From Terrimonas_A sp051954695 (GTDB lineage Bacteria > Bacteroidota > Bacteroidia > Chitinophagales > Chitinophagaceae), in contig JBQCHL010000022.1 of the NCBI GenBank assembly GCA_051954695.1, positions 1-64,000 of the forward strand: 64,000 nucleotides of DNA, written 5' to 3'. This document shows, piece after piece, positions 40,902-50,160 of this stretch. Both the position numbers and the translations under genes were made by a program. Each line of letters begins with the position of its first letter. Within the stretch, counting starts at the first letter, position 1. A model generated the notes under the pieces. That model worked only from the letters and a program-made list of their open reading frames with translations, did no database searches and was not told the origin of the DNA.

Positions 40902-41603
40902 CTAAAAAATTTCATACCTGTTCAATTGTAGCAATGTATCAGGATCAGGTGAATTCTTTAACCATTCCTCTTTTTCTGAATACTTGCAAACACCGGGATA
41001 ATCACCTTTCCTGTTTTTCATATCCAGTATAACCTGAAAATGCAGATGCGGAGGCCAATGTCCATTTTCATAAGGGATTCCAAACTCTGCAAACACCTGC
41101 CCCTTCCGGATATTTTGTCCTTCATATAAATTCTTAAGCGAGTTAAGACTCAAATGACCGTACAGCGTATAGAAGGTATATCCATTCACCTGGTGGGATA
41201 AAATGATAGTTGCTCCATAGTCGCCAAACTGGTTATTGAAAGCAAAGCTATGTACAATACCATCCAACGGGGCCATAATAGCTGTATAAGGCTTACCCCA
41301 GATATCTGTTCCAAGATGGAGACGGCGTGGTTCCTCACCGGGTACAGGGGCATCAAAAACTTTGCTGCGGCTGTATACTGTCCGGTGTTCATTATACCCG
41401 CCAATGCCATAACGTGCACCTGCGCTACCCAACAGGTCATTTATATATGCAGAAAACTTCGTAGTGTCTTTCAATATATCTTCTGTAAGACTTTTATTGC
41501 TTCCCGTAAAATCCAGCAACAGCAATTTATCCGTTCCAGGATCAAAAGGGACCACGGGTGCAAACAGCAGGGTTCCCAGGGCTTCTTCAAAATTTATTGG
41601 CAT
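40902..41603 (-). CDS. M23-family (LytM-type) metallopeptidase
   Basis: 233 residues. The zinc endopeptidase core reads RLHLGTDIWG (first His and Asp ligands) and PPHLHFQV (HxH), with the ILSHQVNGYTFYTLYGHL block. Such enzymes cut peptidoglycan cross-bridges. There is no clear signal peptide: the N-terminus MPINFEEALGTLLFAPVVPFDPG is not strongly hydrophobic, so the site of action is uncertain, which is odd for this family. The ATG at 41603 is preferred; a -7 box (TAATTTTG) ends three bases before it. It lies after the tricorn protease gene. Confidence 0.82.
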   Translation of the reverse strand: MPINFEEALGTLLFAPVVPFDPGTDKLLLLDFTGSNKSLTEDILKDTTKFSAYINDLLGSAGARYGIGGYNEHRTVYSRSKVFDAPVPGEEPRRLHLGTDIWGKPYTAIMAPLDGIVHSFAFNNQFGDYGATIILSHQVNGYTFYTLYGHLSLNSLKNLYEGQNIRKGQVFAEFGIPYENGHWPPHLHFQVILDMKNRKGDYPGVCKYSEKEEWLKNSPDPDTLLQLNRYEIF

Positions 41604-41606
41604 ATC

Positions 41607-41614
41607 CAAAATTA
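41607..41614 (-). promoter_or_regulatory. M23-peptidase promoter, -7 box TAATTTTG
   Basis: Perfect TAnnTTTG on the minus strand ending three bases (GAT) before the ATG, predicting a leaderless mRNA. Confidence 0.5.
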
Positions 41615-41661
41615 ACAGTTCAGGCGATACCATTAAAAGCATCCATCAATATACAAACACA

Positions 41662-41689
41662 AAGGGCGCAACATAATTGTTGCGCCCTT
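41662..41689 (-). terminator. Hairpin terminator after the tricorn gene
   Basis: 11-bp perfect stem AAGGGCGCAAC / GTTGCGCCCTT with a 6-base loop, 27 bases after the tricorn stop. The T-run is short on the minus strand (TTTGTGTTTG), so efficiency is uncertain. Confidence 0.6.
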
Positions 41690-41715
41690 ATTCATTATAG
41701 CTTGTTTGAATCAGG

Positions 41716-44700
41716 CTATTTTATCTGTTTCAATATCTCTTCAATTGCCTTGTCCAGTTGAGGATCGCGTCCATTCAATTTATCATCGAATGAGTTGATC
41801 ACCAGTATATCCGGCTGTACACCGCTCATCTCCAGGTCTTTTCCTTCGAGGCTATAACAGCCCCAACTGGGCATACGAACAGATGAGTTGTCGACCAGGC
41901 TAACACCACTGGTAAAAATGATCCAACGATAAGTTCCATTACCTACGATCTTGCCCAGCTTCAATGCTTTAAAGCCTTGCGAAGTCATTTCTGCATCACT
42001 CAGGGATTGTTCGTTAGTAAGCAGGATAATAGGTTTGTCGGACGGTGCAAAATTAGATTGCGGCGATAAGCCACCCTGGCGGTATTTCCATTTCAGGTAA
42101 GACCTTTGTGAAAGGAATTTCAGCACTTCATCATGCACATTACCACCGGTATTGTAACGGAGATCAAAGATCAGTGCATCTTTTTTATTCAGCTCCTTTG
42201 TCATGTCGATGATGAATTGCTCCAGTTCTCCCTGCCCCATATTCTTCATATAGCCGTAAGCGATCCGGCCCTTGCTCTTTTCATCTACACGCTGCTGGTT
42301 CTTGTCTACCCATTCATCATACAGTGTGTTGAACAGGCTGGATTGCGGATGCAGCTTTACACTGATGGGTTGCCCCTTCCGGCTGAATTCCAATCGTATT
42401 TCCTTGTCTTGCGAAGGACGGGTAAAATAAAAACTACGGTCTTTGTTAGTTTCAACAGGCTCTCCGTTCACTTTTGTCAACACATCACCGCCACGGATAT
42501 CAATTCCTTTTTTATCCGCAGCCGAACGCTTCAGAATATATTTTACGGTATAGGGTGAAGCATCATCGAAGATGATCCCTGTTTCCATTGTTGAATTGTT
42601 CAAGGCTACAGCTTCATCTGTTCCAAAAGTGCCAAAGCCCTGGTGCGATGAATTCAATTCTCCTAACATATCATTCAGTAGTATCCGCAGATCAGATCTG
42701 TTGTTCAGATTGGGAATGAATTGCTGGTAGTACTTTTTTGTTTTTTTCCAGTCAAGCCCATGGAAATTTTCATCATAATAATTTTCTTCTATCTGCGCCC
42801 AGGCTTCTTCAAACATCTGGCTGAACTCTGCAGAAAGATTACGGCGGAAAGTGAAACTGGTGGATATCGGGTCGAGGCGGTTAAGGTCCAGGTTCAGTTT
42901 ATTGATCACGCCATTCAACAGCACATATAATTTATCGCCGGCTTCAGTTATACCTGCCACGCCACCATCGGCAACTTTTTCTGTTTTGTCCTGCTCAAAC
43001 GGCTCTTTCACAGTTTTCCATATAGCTGTGCGGCCTTCACCATGGTTGCTTTGGTACAACACAATAGTTTTTTCTCCTTTCTGGTACACACCAATGAGAA
43101 ACTGGGCTCCTGCAAACGGCCCTATTTGTTCTATCCTGTCCATGATGCCATCAGTATCGATAGCAATGGTTTTAACAGGTGGTGCTGCAGCAGTTGCTTT
43201 TTTGGCCGTATCTTTTTTGGCAGTTGTATCTTTTTTCTCTTCTTTGAAAAGCTCATCAAATTTATCTGTGCGGAAAGGTTCGTCCAGGTTTTCCAACGCG
43301 ATCCTGTACACTTTTGCATTACCCATTCCAAAAGGATAAGATGGTCTTAACCGTTGGGAAGTGAAATAAATATATTTTCCATCAGGCGACCATACCGGAT
43401 CAGCTTCTGTAATATCTGTATTGGTCAGATTGGTTGTCTTATTTTCTTTCAGGTTGTGAACATAAATATCCCTTTCAAAATTCTTGTATACGGTAAACAC
43501 CACATATTCGTCGTTGGGTGAAAAACCCGGCTCGCTATTTTGAAATCCCCAGATCTCTTCTTTTGCGATGGTTTTGCTTTCACCGGTCTTCAGATCAAGC
43601 AGGCGTACTTCGTCGCGGCCGCTGAGATAAACGGCCTTATCTCTTTTCTTATTCAATGCTGCGTCGCGATTGTTTTTTGCATCCCGTGTCAATTGTTTGA
43701 TAGCGCCTTTACCATCTGCACTCACTGTATACCAGTTGGTGTAGCCATCCAGTGTCTGGTTGAATAATAGTGTTTTGTTATCACTGGTCCATTTCACTTC
43801 GCGCACGCGTTCAGCAGAACCCCTTTTAACCTGTTGAATGAATTTGCCGTCGATATCGCTTACAAATAATTCGCCTCTTGAAACAAAAGCAAGCTTCTTA
43901 TTGTCAGGCGATACATCAAAAGCGCTGATATTGCTTTTAACATCAAAGTCTTTTTCTTTTGGCAGCACATTGTTGCGGACGATGGCAATATCCAGTTTGT
44001 TGTCCTTACCACTCTTTACATCATACAACCATAACTGGTAATCTTTTTCAAATACGACCTTTCCTCCCTGAGCATTTACAATGGGTGTTTTAATAGAAGA
44101 GCTGAACCTTGTCAGAGCTTTCTTTTTGCCATTTTCCAACGAATACAAATTATACTCGCCATTGGCTTCATCAGAGATGAAATAGATGTTGCCGTTGCGA
44201 TCAATAGTAGCACCGAAATCTTTTCCTTCCCAGTCGGTATACTTCTTGTGTTGTTTGGATTGAGGATTGTAGGATTGTATATCCGGGTTGAATGGCCCTT
44301 TGTAGCGTTTTCTTTGCACCTGGTTGGAGCTTTCCCATGTATCATTAAAGAAGATCTCGCCAGAAGAAGGATGCTCAACCAGGTTATGATCGAACAGGAA
44401 GAAATAATCTCCTAAAACACGCCAGGGTGTGCCGCCGGTTGCAGCCACTTTAAAGCCTGATATCTGGCCCATCCGGCTGCTGTTGAAATAAATGTATTTG
44501 GAATCCCAGCTCCAACTGGTCACTTCATCATTGCCGCTATGATAAGTGATCTGGGTTACATCTCCGCCATTCACAGGCATAATGAATATGTCTGCATTTC
44601 CATACTGGCGGCCGGTAAAAGCGATCCATTTACCGTCGGGTGATACGCGCGGACTGGTTTCATAACCCTGCATGGCAGTAAGGCGGGTTGCCTGTCCGTC

Positions 44701-44856
44701 TTTTACAGATGCTTTCCAGAGATCACCTTCAAAACTGAAGATCACTGTTTGTCCATCAGGTGTAAGACAGGGGTTCGATAAAAAATAGGCAGATGGGTCC
44801 TGGGCAAAAAGCTGTGCTGTGCAGCATAGCAGGGCCAGGGAGAAGACTTTCTTCAT
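41716..44856 (-). CDS. Tricorn-type protease with S41 domain
   Basis: 1046-residue secreted protein with signal peptide MKKVFSLALLCCTAQLFAQ (start ATG 44856; the frame open to 45006 is rejected). The N-terminal half carries PD40/WD40-type beta-propeller repeats (LTPDGQTVIFSFEGDLW, VSPDGKWIAFTGRQYGNADIF, WSPDGKYIYFTSQR). The C-terminal half has a PDZ domain (GDVLTKVNGEPVETNKDRSF) and an S41 peptidase core (IFDLRYNTGGNVHDEVLKFL, NEQSLSDAEMTSQGF with the catalytic serine). It is a large peptide-degrading protease of the periplasm. Single gene between LeuS and the M23 peptidase. Confidence 0.93.
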   Translation of the reverse strand: MKKVFSLALLCCTAQLFAQDPSAYFLSNPCLTPDGQTVIFSFEGDLWKASVKDGQATRLTAMQGYETSPRVSPDGKWIAFTGRQYGNADIFIMPVNGGDVTQITYHSGNDEVTSWSWDSKYIYFNSSRMGQISGFKVAATGGTPWRVLGDYFFLFDHNLVEHPSSGEIFFNDTWESSNQVQRKRYKGPFNPDIQSYNPQSKQHKKYTDWEGKDFGATIDRNGNIYFISDEANGEYNLYSLENGKKKALTRFSSSIKTPIVNAQGGKVVFEKDYQLWLYDVKSGKDNKLDIAIVRNNVLPKEKDFDVKSNISAFDVSPDNKKLAFVSRGELFVSDIDGKFIQQVKRGSAERVREVKWTSDNKTLLFNQTLDGYTNWYTVSADGKGAIKQLTRDAKNNRDAALNKKRDKAVYLSGRDEVRLLDLKTGESKTIAKEEIWGFQNSEPGFSPNDEYVVFTVYKNFERDIYVHNLKENKTTNLTNTDITEADPVWSPDGKYIYFTSQRLRPSYPFGMGNAKVYRIALENLDEPFRTDKFDELFKEEKKDTTAKKDTAKKATAAAPPVKTIAIDTDGIMDRIEQIGPFAGAQFLIGVYQKGEKTIVLYQSNHGEGRTAIWKTVKEPFEQDKTEKVADGGVAGITEAGDKLYVLLNGVINKLNLDLNRLDPISTSFTFRRNLSAEFSQMFEEAWAQIEENYYDENFHGLDWKKTKKYYQQFIPNLNNRSDLRILLNDMLGELNSSHQGFGTFGTDEAVALNNSTMETGIIFDDASPYTVKYILKRSAADKKGIDIRGGDVLTKVNGEPVETNKDRSFYFTRPSQDKEIRLEFSRKGQPISVKLHPQSSLFNTLYDEWVDKNQQRVDEKSKGRIAYGYMKNMGQGELEQFIIDMTKELNKKDALIFDLRYNTGGNVHDEVLKFLSQRSYLKWKYRQGGLSPQSNFAPSDKPIILLTNEQSLSDAEMTSQGFKALKLGKIVGNGTYRWIIFTSGVSLVDNSSVRMPSWGCYSLEGKDLEMSGVQPDILVINSFDDKLNGRDPQLDKAIEEILKQIK

Positions 44857-44936
44857 GGATGACTGTTTTATGGCTGAAAATACAACCAAAAGCAGTTCAG
44901 AAATTACCGCCGGTAAAAATGTTGACAGTTGATTGG

Positions 44937-47699
44937 CTACACAACCACATTCACCATCTTCCCCTTCACGAATATGATCTTCTTCGGAGCCTTTCCTTCC
45001 AGCCATTTCTGCACCACTTCATTTTCCAGCGCCAGCTTTTCTACTTCGGCAGGCGTGGCTTCAAGGGAAATATTTATGGTGGTGCGGAGCTTACCATTTA
45101 CAGACACAGGATATTCCTTGCTGGTCTCCTTCACATATTTCTCTTCAAAAACGGGGTAGGCCGCATTCAGCACGCTGCCCTCATTGCCCAGTTGCTGCCA
45201 AAGCTCTTCAGCGATATGGGGGGCATACGGTGTCAGCAATATCAGCAGGGATTGCAGTATCTCTTTTTTATGGCAGTCCAGGTCATTCAGCTCATTCACA
45301 GCGATCATAAAACCACTCACACCGGTGTTAAAGCTGAAGCGGTCAGTGGCTTCTTCTATCTGACGAATGGATTTGTGCAGCACTTTCAGTTCGGCATCGG
45401 TTGCTTTTTCATCTGTCCACACTTTACCTTTTATTTCATCATAAAAAAGCCGCCATAATTTTTTCAGGAAGCGATGAACGCCTTCAATGCCTTTGGTGTC
45501 CCAGGGTTTACTCATTTCAACAGGACCGAGGAACATTTCATACATGCGGAATGTATCAGCACCGTATTTATTAACCAGGTCGTCAGGATTAACAGTATTA
45601 TACAGACGTTTACTCATTTTTTCAGTAAGCGTACCACAGATATATTTACCGTTTTCCAGAACGAACTCAGCGTCTCCGTATTCTTCACGCCACTTTTTAA
45701 ATGCTTCTATATCCAGTTCCAAACCATCAACAATATTGACATCTACATGAATTTCATCAGCCTCATACTGATCCTTCAATCCTGCTGATACAAATTTGTT
45801 TGTACCTCTTATACGATACACAAACCGGCTGCTCCCCTGTATCATTCCCTGGTTGATCAGTCTCCTGAATGGTTCATCATGACTGATATAACCAAGATCA
45901 TACAAGGCTTTCGTCCACATGCGGCTGTACAGCAAGTGCCCTACAGCATGTTCGGTGCCACCGATATAAACATCCACCTGTCCCCAATAATCAGAAGCCT
46001 TGCGATCACAAAATGCTTCTTTATTATGCGGGTCCATATAGCGCAGGAAATACCAACTGCTGCCGGCATAACCGGGCATAGTGTTCGTTTCAAGATGCTG
46101 TGATGTCCAGGCAGGAATATTGGCCAGTGGACCTTCCCCTTCGGGACCTGGTTTGTAGGAATCAACATGCGGCAGTTGTAACGGCAGTTCTTTCTCATCC
46201 AAAGGATAAGCGATCCCATCAATCCATTTAATGGGAAATGGCTCGCCCCAATAACGCTGCCGGCTAAAAGCAGCATCCCGCATTTTATAATTTGTTTTCC
46301 TTACGCCAATGCCTCTTTTCTCCACTTCCCCGATCACAGCTTCTATGGCATCCCGCATCACCATTCCATTCAGGAAACCTGAGTTTTGCAGAATGGCATC
46401 TTTAGTAGGGTTAGCCTCATCACCTTTAAAGTAAGAACCGATGATATTGGTGATGGGTATATTAAAATGCTGGGCGAATTTAAAATCACGTTCATCACCG
46501 CAAGGCACAGCCATGATAGCACCTGTACCATATCCTGCCAGCACATACTCAGATATCCAGACAGGGATCTGGCGTCCATCAAAAGGATTTTCTGCAAAAG
46601 CCCCGGTAAATACGCCGCTGATCTTCTTCTCAGCCATACGCTCACGTTCACTCCTGCTTTTTACATACGTAATGTATTCTTCCACTGCCTTTGCCTGCTC
46701 CTCTGTTGTGATCTGATCAACCAGCTCATGTTCAGGAGCAATTACCATAAAGTCCACTCCAAAGATCGTATCAGGCCGGGTCGTATAAACCTTCAGCTTG
46801 TTCCCGACTCCCGACTCCTGGCTTGTGACCCCGAACTCAACCTCCGCTCCACTTGATTTGCCGATCCAGTTGGTTTGCATTTCCTTCATCGCTTCGCTGA
46901 AGTCAACGCTTTCCAGTCCTTCCAGCAAGCGGTCAGCATACTCCGTAATACGGAGATACCATTGCCTTAATTTCTTTTTTACTACAGGGTAACCGCCACG
47001 TTCGCTCACACCATTCACTACTTCGTCGTTGGCGAGCACAGTGCCTAATGCTTCGCACCAGTTCACCTCGCCATATCCGCAATAGGAAAGGCGATAGTTC
47101 ATCAACACATCCATTTTCCGGGCAGTGTCGAAATTTTCCCATTCGTCGGCAGTAAACTTCAACGCAGGATCGCCGGGGCATGGATGGTTTTTGTTGCCTT
47201 CTTTCTCAAAAGCTGCAGTGAGTACGGATATCCTCTCTGCCCGGCGAGTTTGCCGGTTATAGAAAGAATCGAACAATTGCAGGAAGATCCATTGTGTCCA
47301 CTTATAGTAATGGGGTTCGCTGGTGTTCACTTCACGGCTCCAGTCGTAGCAAAAGCCGATATTGTTCAATTGCGATTTGAAAGTAGCGATATTGTTCCGG
47401 GTGGTTACAGCGGGGTGCTGACCTGTGTCGAGGGCATACTGTTCTGCAGGCAATCCAAAGCTGTCGAACCCCATCGGATGAAGCACATTGAATCCTTTCA
47501 GCCTTTTGTAGCGGCTATAGATATCGGAAGCGATATAGCCTAAGGGATGACCCACATGAAGGCCTGCTCCGCTTGGGTAAGGGAACATGTCCAGTACATA
47601 GTACTTGGGCTTATTGCTTTCATTCGAGACCCGGTATGCCTCCGTTTCTTTCCAATGCTGCTGCCATTTTTTTTCGATAGCCCTGAAATTGTATTCCAT
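44937..47699 (-). CDS. leuS: Leucyl-tRNA synthetase
   Basis: Class I aminoacyl-tRNA synthetase, 920 residues from ATG 47699 (MEYNFRAIEKKWQQHWKETE). The HIGH motif appears as FPYPSGAGLHVGHPLGY, the KMSKS motif as EKMSKRLYN, and the editing domain (CP1) includes YTTRPDTIFGVDFMVIAPEHELV, so post-transfer editing is likely intact. The zinc and leucine-specific regions are present. The C-terminal domain is short. A -7 box lies at 47797-47804, about 98 bases upstream. It diverges from ftsX. Confidence 0.97.
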   Translation of the reverse strand: MEYNFRAIEKKWQQHWKETEAYRVSNESNKPKYYVLDMFPYPSGAGLHVGHPLGYIASDIYSRYKRLKGFNVLHPMGFDSFGLPAEQYALDTGQHPAVTTRNNIATFKSQLNNIGFCYDWSREVNTSEPHYYKWTQWIFLQLFDSFYNRQTRRAERISVLTAAFEKEGNKNHPCPGDPALKFTADEWENFDTARKMDVLMNYRLSYCGYGEVNWCEALGTVLANDEVVNGVSERGGYPVVKKKLRQWYLRITEYADRLLEGLESVDFSEAMKEMQTNWIGKSSGAEVEFGVTSQESGVGNKLKVYTTRPDTIFGVDFMVIAPEHELVDQITTEEQAKAVEEYITYVKSRSERERMAEKKISGVFTGAFAENPFDGRQIPVWISEYVLAGYGTGAIMAVPCGDERDFKFAQHFNIPITNIIGSYFKGDEANPTKDAILQNSGFLNGMVMRDAIEAVIGEVEKRGIGVRKTNYKMRDAAFSRQRYWGEPFPIKWIDGIAYPLDEKELPLQLPHVDSYKPGPEGEGPLANIPAWTSQHLETNTMPGYAGSSWYFLRYMDPHNKEAFCDRKASDYWGQVDVYIGGTEHAVGHLLYSRMWTKALYDLGYISHDEPFRRLINQGMIQGSSRFVYRIRGTNKFVSAGLKDQYEADEIHVDVNIVDGLELDIEAFKKWREEYGDAEFVLENGKYICGTLTEKMSKRLYNTVNPDDLVNKYGADTFRMYEMFLGPVEMSKPWDTKGIEGVHRFLKKLWRLFYDEIKGKVWTDEKATDAELKVLHKSIRQIEEATDRFSFNTGVSGFMIAVNELNDLDCHKKEILQSLLILLTPYAPHIAEELWQQLGNEGSVLNAAYPVFEEKYVKETSKEYPVSVNGKLRTTINISLEATPAEVEKLALENEVVQKWLEGKAPKKIIFVKGKMVNVVV

Positions 47700-47796
47700 C
47701 CTGTTTTGTTGGTTAATTTGATTGCCCGATAGTTTTAACAAATATCTTTTATTCCCTATGGCAATATAGGCTCCCTGCAACCGTTTAAAAGGGCAG

Positions 47797-47804
47797 CAAA
47801 AATA
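47797..47804 (-). promoter_or_regulatory. leuS promoter, -7 box TATTTTTG
   Basis: Perfect TAnnTTTG on the minus strand; the predicted leader of about 90 bases is long enough for leader control, but no T-box-like element is recognisable. Confidence 0.4.
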
Positions 47805-47827
47805 CTGATTATAGGTCTTAAATTGGC

Positions 47828-47835
47828 TATTTTTG
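47828..47835 (+). promoter_or_regulatory. ftsX promoter, -7 box TATTTTTG
   Basis: Perfect TAnnTTTG, 68 bases before the ftsX ATG and only 23 bases from the divergent leuS box, so the two promoters overlap. Confidence 0.45.
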
Positions 47836-47903
47836 CAATACCTGCTTCGTTTCAGGGCTTCTCCTGGAAGTTGGTTAACCCATTCATTTCAAAATTCTAT
47901 GCT

Positions 47904-48776
47904 ATGGCCAAATCCGGCAAAGCTTCTATCAAGAGAGGCAAACCCTCGTATTTTATGTCCATCCTGGGCGTTACACTGGTTTTATTCCTTCTCGGCATCA
48001 TCGGCTGGTTAGTGATCAATGCCAATAAGCTCGGCAATTACTTTAAGGAAAGCGTGGAGCTGCGGGCTGAACTCAGAGGTGATCTCAACCCGTCTGACAG
48101 CACTGCCCTCATGCAATATATATCTGCCAAACCATATGTAAAGTCCATCGAGTTTATCACCAAGGAGCAGGCAAAAAAGATCTACCTGGGTGATGGCAAC
48201 GAAAACTGGGACAAAGTGCTTGATGCAAACCCCTTGCCCAACAGCATAAATTTCAAGGTGAAAAAGGAGTATATGAACACAGACTCCCTCAACCTTATCC
48301 AGGCCGACCTGCAGCAGCAGACCTATATCGCCGAAGTGGCTTATCCGCAGGCCCTGGTCGATAACCTGAATAAAAACGTAAAACGGATCAGTATTATCCT
48401 TCTGGCAGTGGCCATTATCCTGGCACTGGTGGTGATCATCCTGATCGACAATACTATCCGCCTCGCCATGTTCAGCAACCGCTTCCTTATCAAAACCATG
48501 CAGATGGTGGGAGCTACACGCTGGTTCATTGCCAAACCCATGAATATCAGGGCTATTATCAATGGAGCCATCAGTGGGATCATCGCTATCGCCGCCGTTA
48601 TTCTTGTGATCGTAGTGGCTGAGCGGATCCTGCCGGAAATGAGAGCCATTCATGATAATACCACCCTGGCCCTGCTGTTTATCGGCCTGATCATACTGGG
48701 TATTTTTATTACCCTTTTCAGCACCCATCGCAGCGTGTTGAAATACCTGAAAATGAAGCTGGATGATCTTTACTGA
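47904..48776 (+). CDS. ftsX: Cell division protein FtsX
   Basis: 290-residue inner-membrane protein with four helices: one near 22-45 (SILGVTLVLFLLGIIGWLVI), a periplasmic domain of about 120 residues, then three C-terminal helices (ISIILLAVAIILALVVIILI, GAISGIIAIAAVILVIVVA, LALLFIGLIILGIFITLF). The EKVK-type permease motif and GATRWFIAKPMNIRAI loop fit FtsX, which with FtsE couples septal hydrolases to the divisome. FtsE is not in the window. I start at ATG 47904 (MAKSGKASIKRGKPSYF). DUF3098 and uppP follow in the usual Bacteroidota order. Confidence 0.92.
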   Translation: MAKSGKASIKRGKPSYFMSILGVTLVLFLLGIIGWLVINANKLGNYFKESVELRAELRGDLNPSDSTALMQYISAKPYVKSIEFITKEQAKKIYLGDGNENWDKVLDANPLPNSINFKVKKEYMNTDSLNLIQADLQQQTYIAEVAYPQALVDNLNKNVKRISIILLAVAIILALVVIILIDNTIRLAMFSNRFLIKTMQMVGATRWFIAKPMNIRAIINGAISGIIAIAAVILVIVVAERILPEMRAIHDNTTLALLFIGLIILGIFITLFSTHRSVLKYLKMKLDDLY

Positions 48777-48841
48777 GCCCTGGCCCAGCCGGCAGCTCAA
48801 TAAAGACTTTTTCCTATATTGCAGACTCAAATTGAATAAAA

Positions 48842-49102
48842 ATGGCTGAAAATAAAACGGTTTCTTCTTCCTATTTCGGTGTGTTCTCAAGAGAGAATTA
48901 TATCTGGATGGTGATCGGCCTGGCAGTAATTACGATCGGCATGTTCCTGATGTCAGGTGGAAGAAGCGATGATCCGAAAGTATTTGACCCAAATCAAGTA
49001 TATAGTAAAATGCGTATTACCATCGCGCCGATACTTATCCTGGCCGGCCTGGTGATCCAGATCTATGCCATCTTTAAAAGACCAAAAGCGAAACAGGATT
49101 AA
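48842..49102 (+). CDS. DUF3098 small membrane protein
   Basis: 86 residues with two transmembrane helices (NYIWMVIGLAVITIGMFLMSGG and ITIAPILILAGLVIQIYAIF) joined by DDPKVFDPNQVYSKMR, and a basic tail. It is the DUF3098 family, found in Bacteroidota next to ftsX and uppP; function unknown, presumably linked to cell-wall synthesis or division. It lies 65 bases after ftsX. Confidence 0.9.
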   Translation: MAENKTVSSSYFGVFSRENYIWMVIGLAVITIGMFLMSGGRSDDPKVFDPNQVYSKMRITIAPILILAGLVIQIYAIFKRPKAKQD

Positions 49103-49130
49103 ACAAGATCGATAAACCGATAAATTTTTG

Positions 49131-49163
49131 AGGTGATGCAGAAGATGTATCACCTTCTTTTTA
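49131..49163 (+). terminator. Hairpin between DUF3098 and uppP
   Basis: 7-bp stem AGGTGAT / ATCACCT with an 11-base loop followed by TCTTTTTATTT. A weak intrinsic terminator just before uppP; it may give partial read-through. Confidence 0.55.
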
Positions 49164-49178
49164 TTTCAACCTCTCCTT

Positions 49179-49976
49179 ATGAGCATCATTGACGCAATCA
49201 TCATTGCCATCGTGGAAGGCCTCACAGAATTCCTGCCTATTTCCTCCACTGCCCACATGAAGTTTACAAACCCTTTGCTGGGTGTTTCCCCCAGCCCGTT
49301 TGGTGATATGTTTGAAGTGGTGATACAACTGGCCGCGATCCTTGCCGTGATCGTACTTTACTGGAAAAAGTTTTTTGATTTCAAACGCATCAATTTTTAT
49401 ATCAAACTCATTATCGCAGTTGTTCCTGCACTTGTTTTCGGTTACTTATTAAAGAAACATATCGATGCAGCGCTGGGCAATCTTGTATTTATTGCCTGGG
49501 TAATGATCATCGGCGGGGTAATATTATTATTTGTTGACCGCTGGTTCAATAAACCACAGATCTTCTCAGAAGAAAATATCAGCCCGAAAACTTCTTTTAT
49601 CATTGGTTGTTTCCAGGTGCTGTCAATCGTTTTTCCTGGCCTTAGCCGCAGTGCTGCTACCATCATTGGTGGCATGAGCCAGAAGCTGAGCCGTAGTGCT
49701 GCTGCGGAATTTTCTTTTTTCCTCGCAGTGCCCACCATGCTGGCCGCTTCTGTAAAAAGTTTCTGGGACACTTACCAGGAGCATCCTGAAGTGATAGCAA
49801 AAGACAATATGACAACCCTGCTGATCGGAAGCCTGGTAGCATTTGTAGTGGCTTTGCTGGCCATTAAGTTCTTTATCGGTTTTCTGAAAAAATATGGGTT
49901 CAGGGTCTGGGGTATTTACAGGATCATCGTGGGAGCGATCATGTTGCTGCTGCTTTGGAAAGGTGTTATTGCCTGA
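49179..49976 (+). CDS. uppP: Undecaprenyl-diphosphate phosphatase
   Basis: 265-residue inner-membrane enzyme (BacA/UppP) that converts undecaprenyl-PP to undecaprenyl-P for peptidoglycan and glycan carriers, giving basal bacitracin tolerance. Signatures: IVEGLTEFLPISSTAHM (E13 to H22 region), VVIQLAAILAVIVLYW, and the second repeat FPGLSRSAATIIGG. Eight helices fit. It follows ftsX and DUF3098. ATG at 49179. A palindrome (family C) lies just after its stop. Confidence 0.96.
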   Translation: MSIIDAIIIAIVEGLTEFLPISSTAHMKFTNPLLGVSPSPFGDMFEVVIQLAAILAVIVLYWKKFFDFKRINFYIKLIIAVVPALVFGYLLKKHIDAALGNLVFIAWVMIIGGVILLFVDRWFNKPQIFSEENISPKTSFIIGCFQVLSIVFPGLSRSAATIIGGMSQKLSRSAAAEFSFFLAVPTMLAASVKSFWDTYQEHPEVIAKDNMTTLLIGSLVAFVVALLAIKFFIGFLKKYGFRVWGIYRIIVGAIMLLLLWKGVIA

Positions 49977-49988
49977 GCCGGAGAGTGA

Positions 49989-50095
49989 TATTTTCCCACG
50001 AAGGCCACAAAGAATTATGATAGGGCGTCTTTCGTTTTTAAAACTTAATAGACAAAATATTTCTTTGTGGTCTTCGTCGTCTTGGTGGGAAAATA
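49989..50095. repeat. Palindrome-family C element after uppP
   Basis: Left arm contains TATTTTCCCACGAAGGCCACAAAGAA-type sequence in parts TATTTTCCCAC and GGCCACAAAGAA; the right arm is the complement with an extra block of about nine bases. The centre of about 45 bases is unpaired. It lies between uppP and the MFS gene. Confidence 0.75.
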
Positions 50096-50160
50096 CCAAA
50101 TCAATACCGGCCCGTACTCTACCCGGCTAAATACTTATTTTTACTCGTAAATAACTGCTT

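Noticed and set aside
44857..45006. 50-residue N-terminal extension of the tricorn protease
   Set aside because: The extension would place the signal peptide in the middle of the protein; it overlaps the leuS 3' end.
47699..47804. T-box or leader attenuator before leuS
   Set aside because: The leader is about 90 bases with no T-box core or leucine-codon run visible.
48009..48890. 293-codon minus-strand frame opposite ftsX
   Set aside because: Long but made of His/Asp/Gln-rich low-complexity residues as expected from an antisense reading of a hydrophobic membrane-protein gene.
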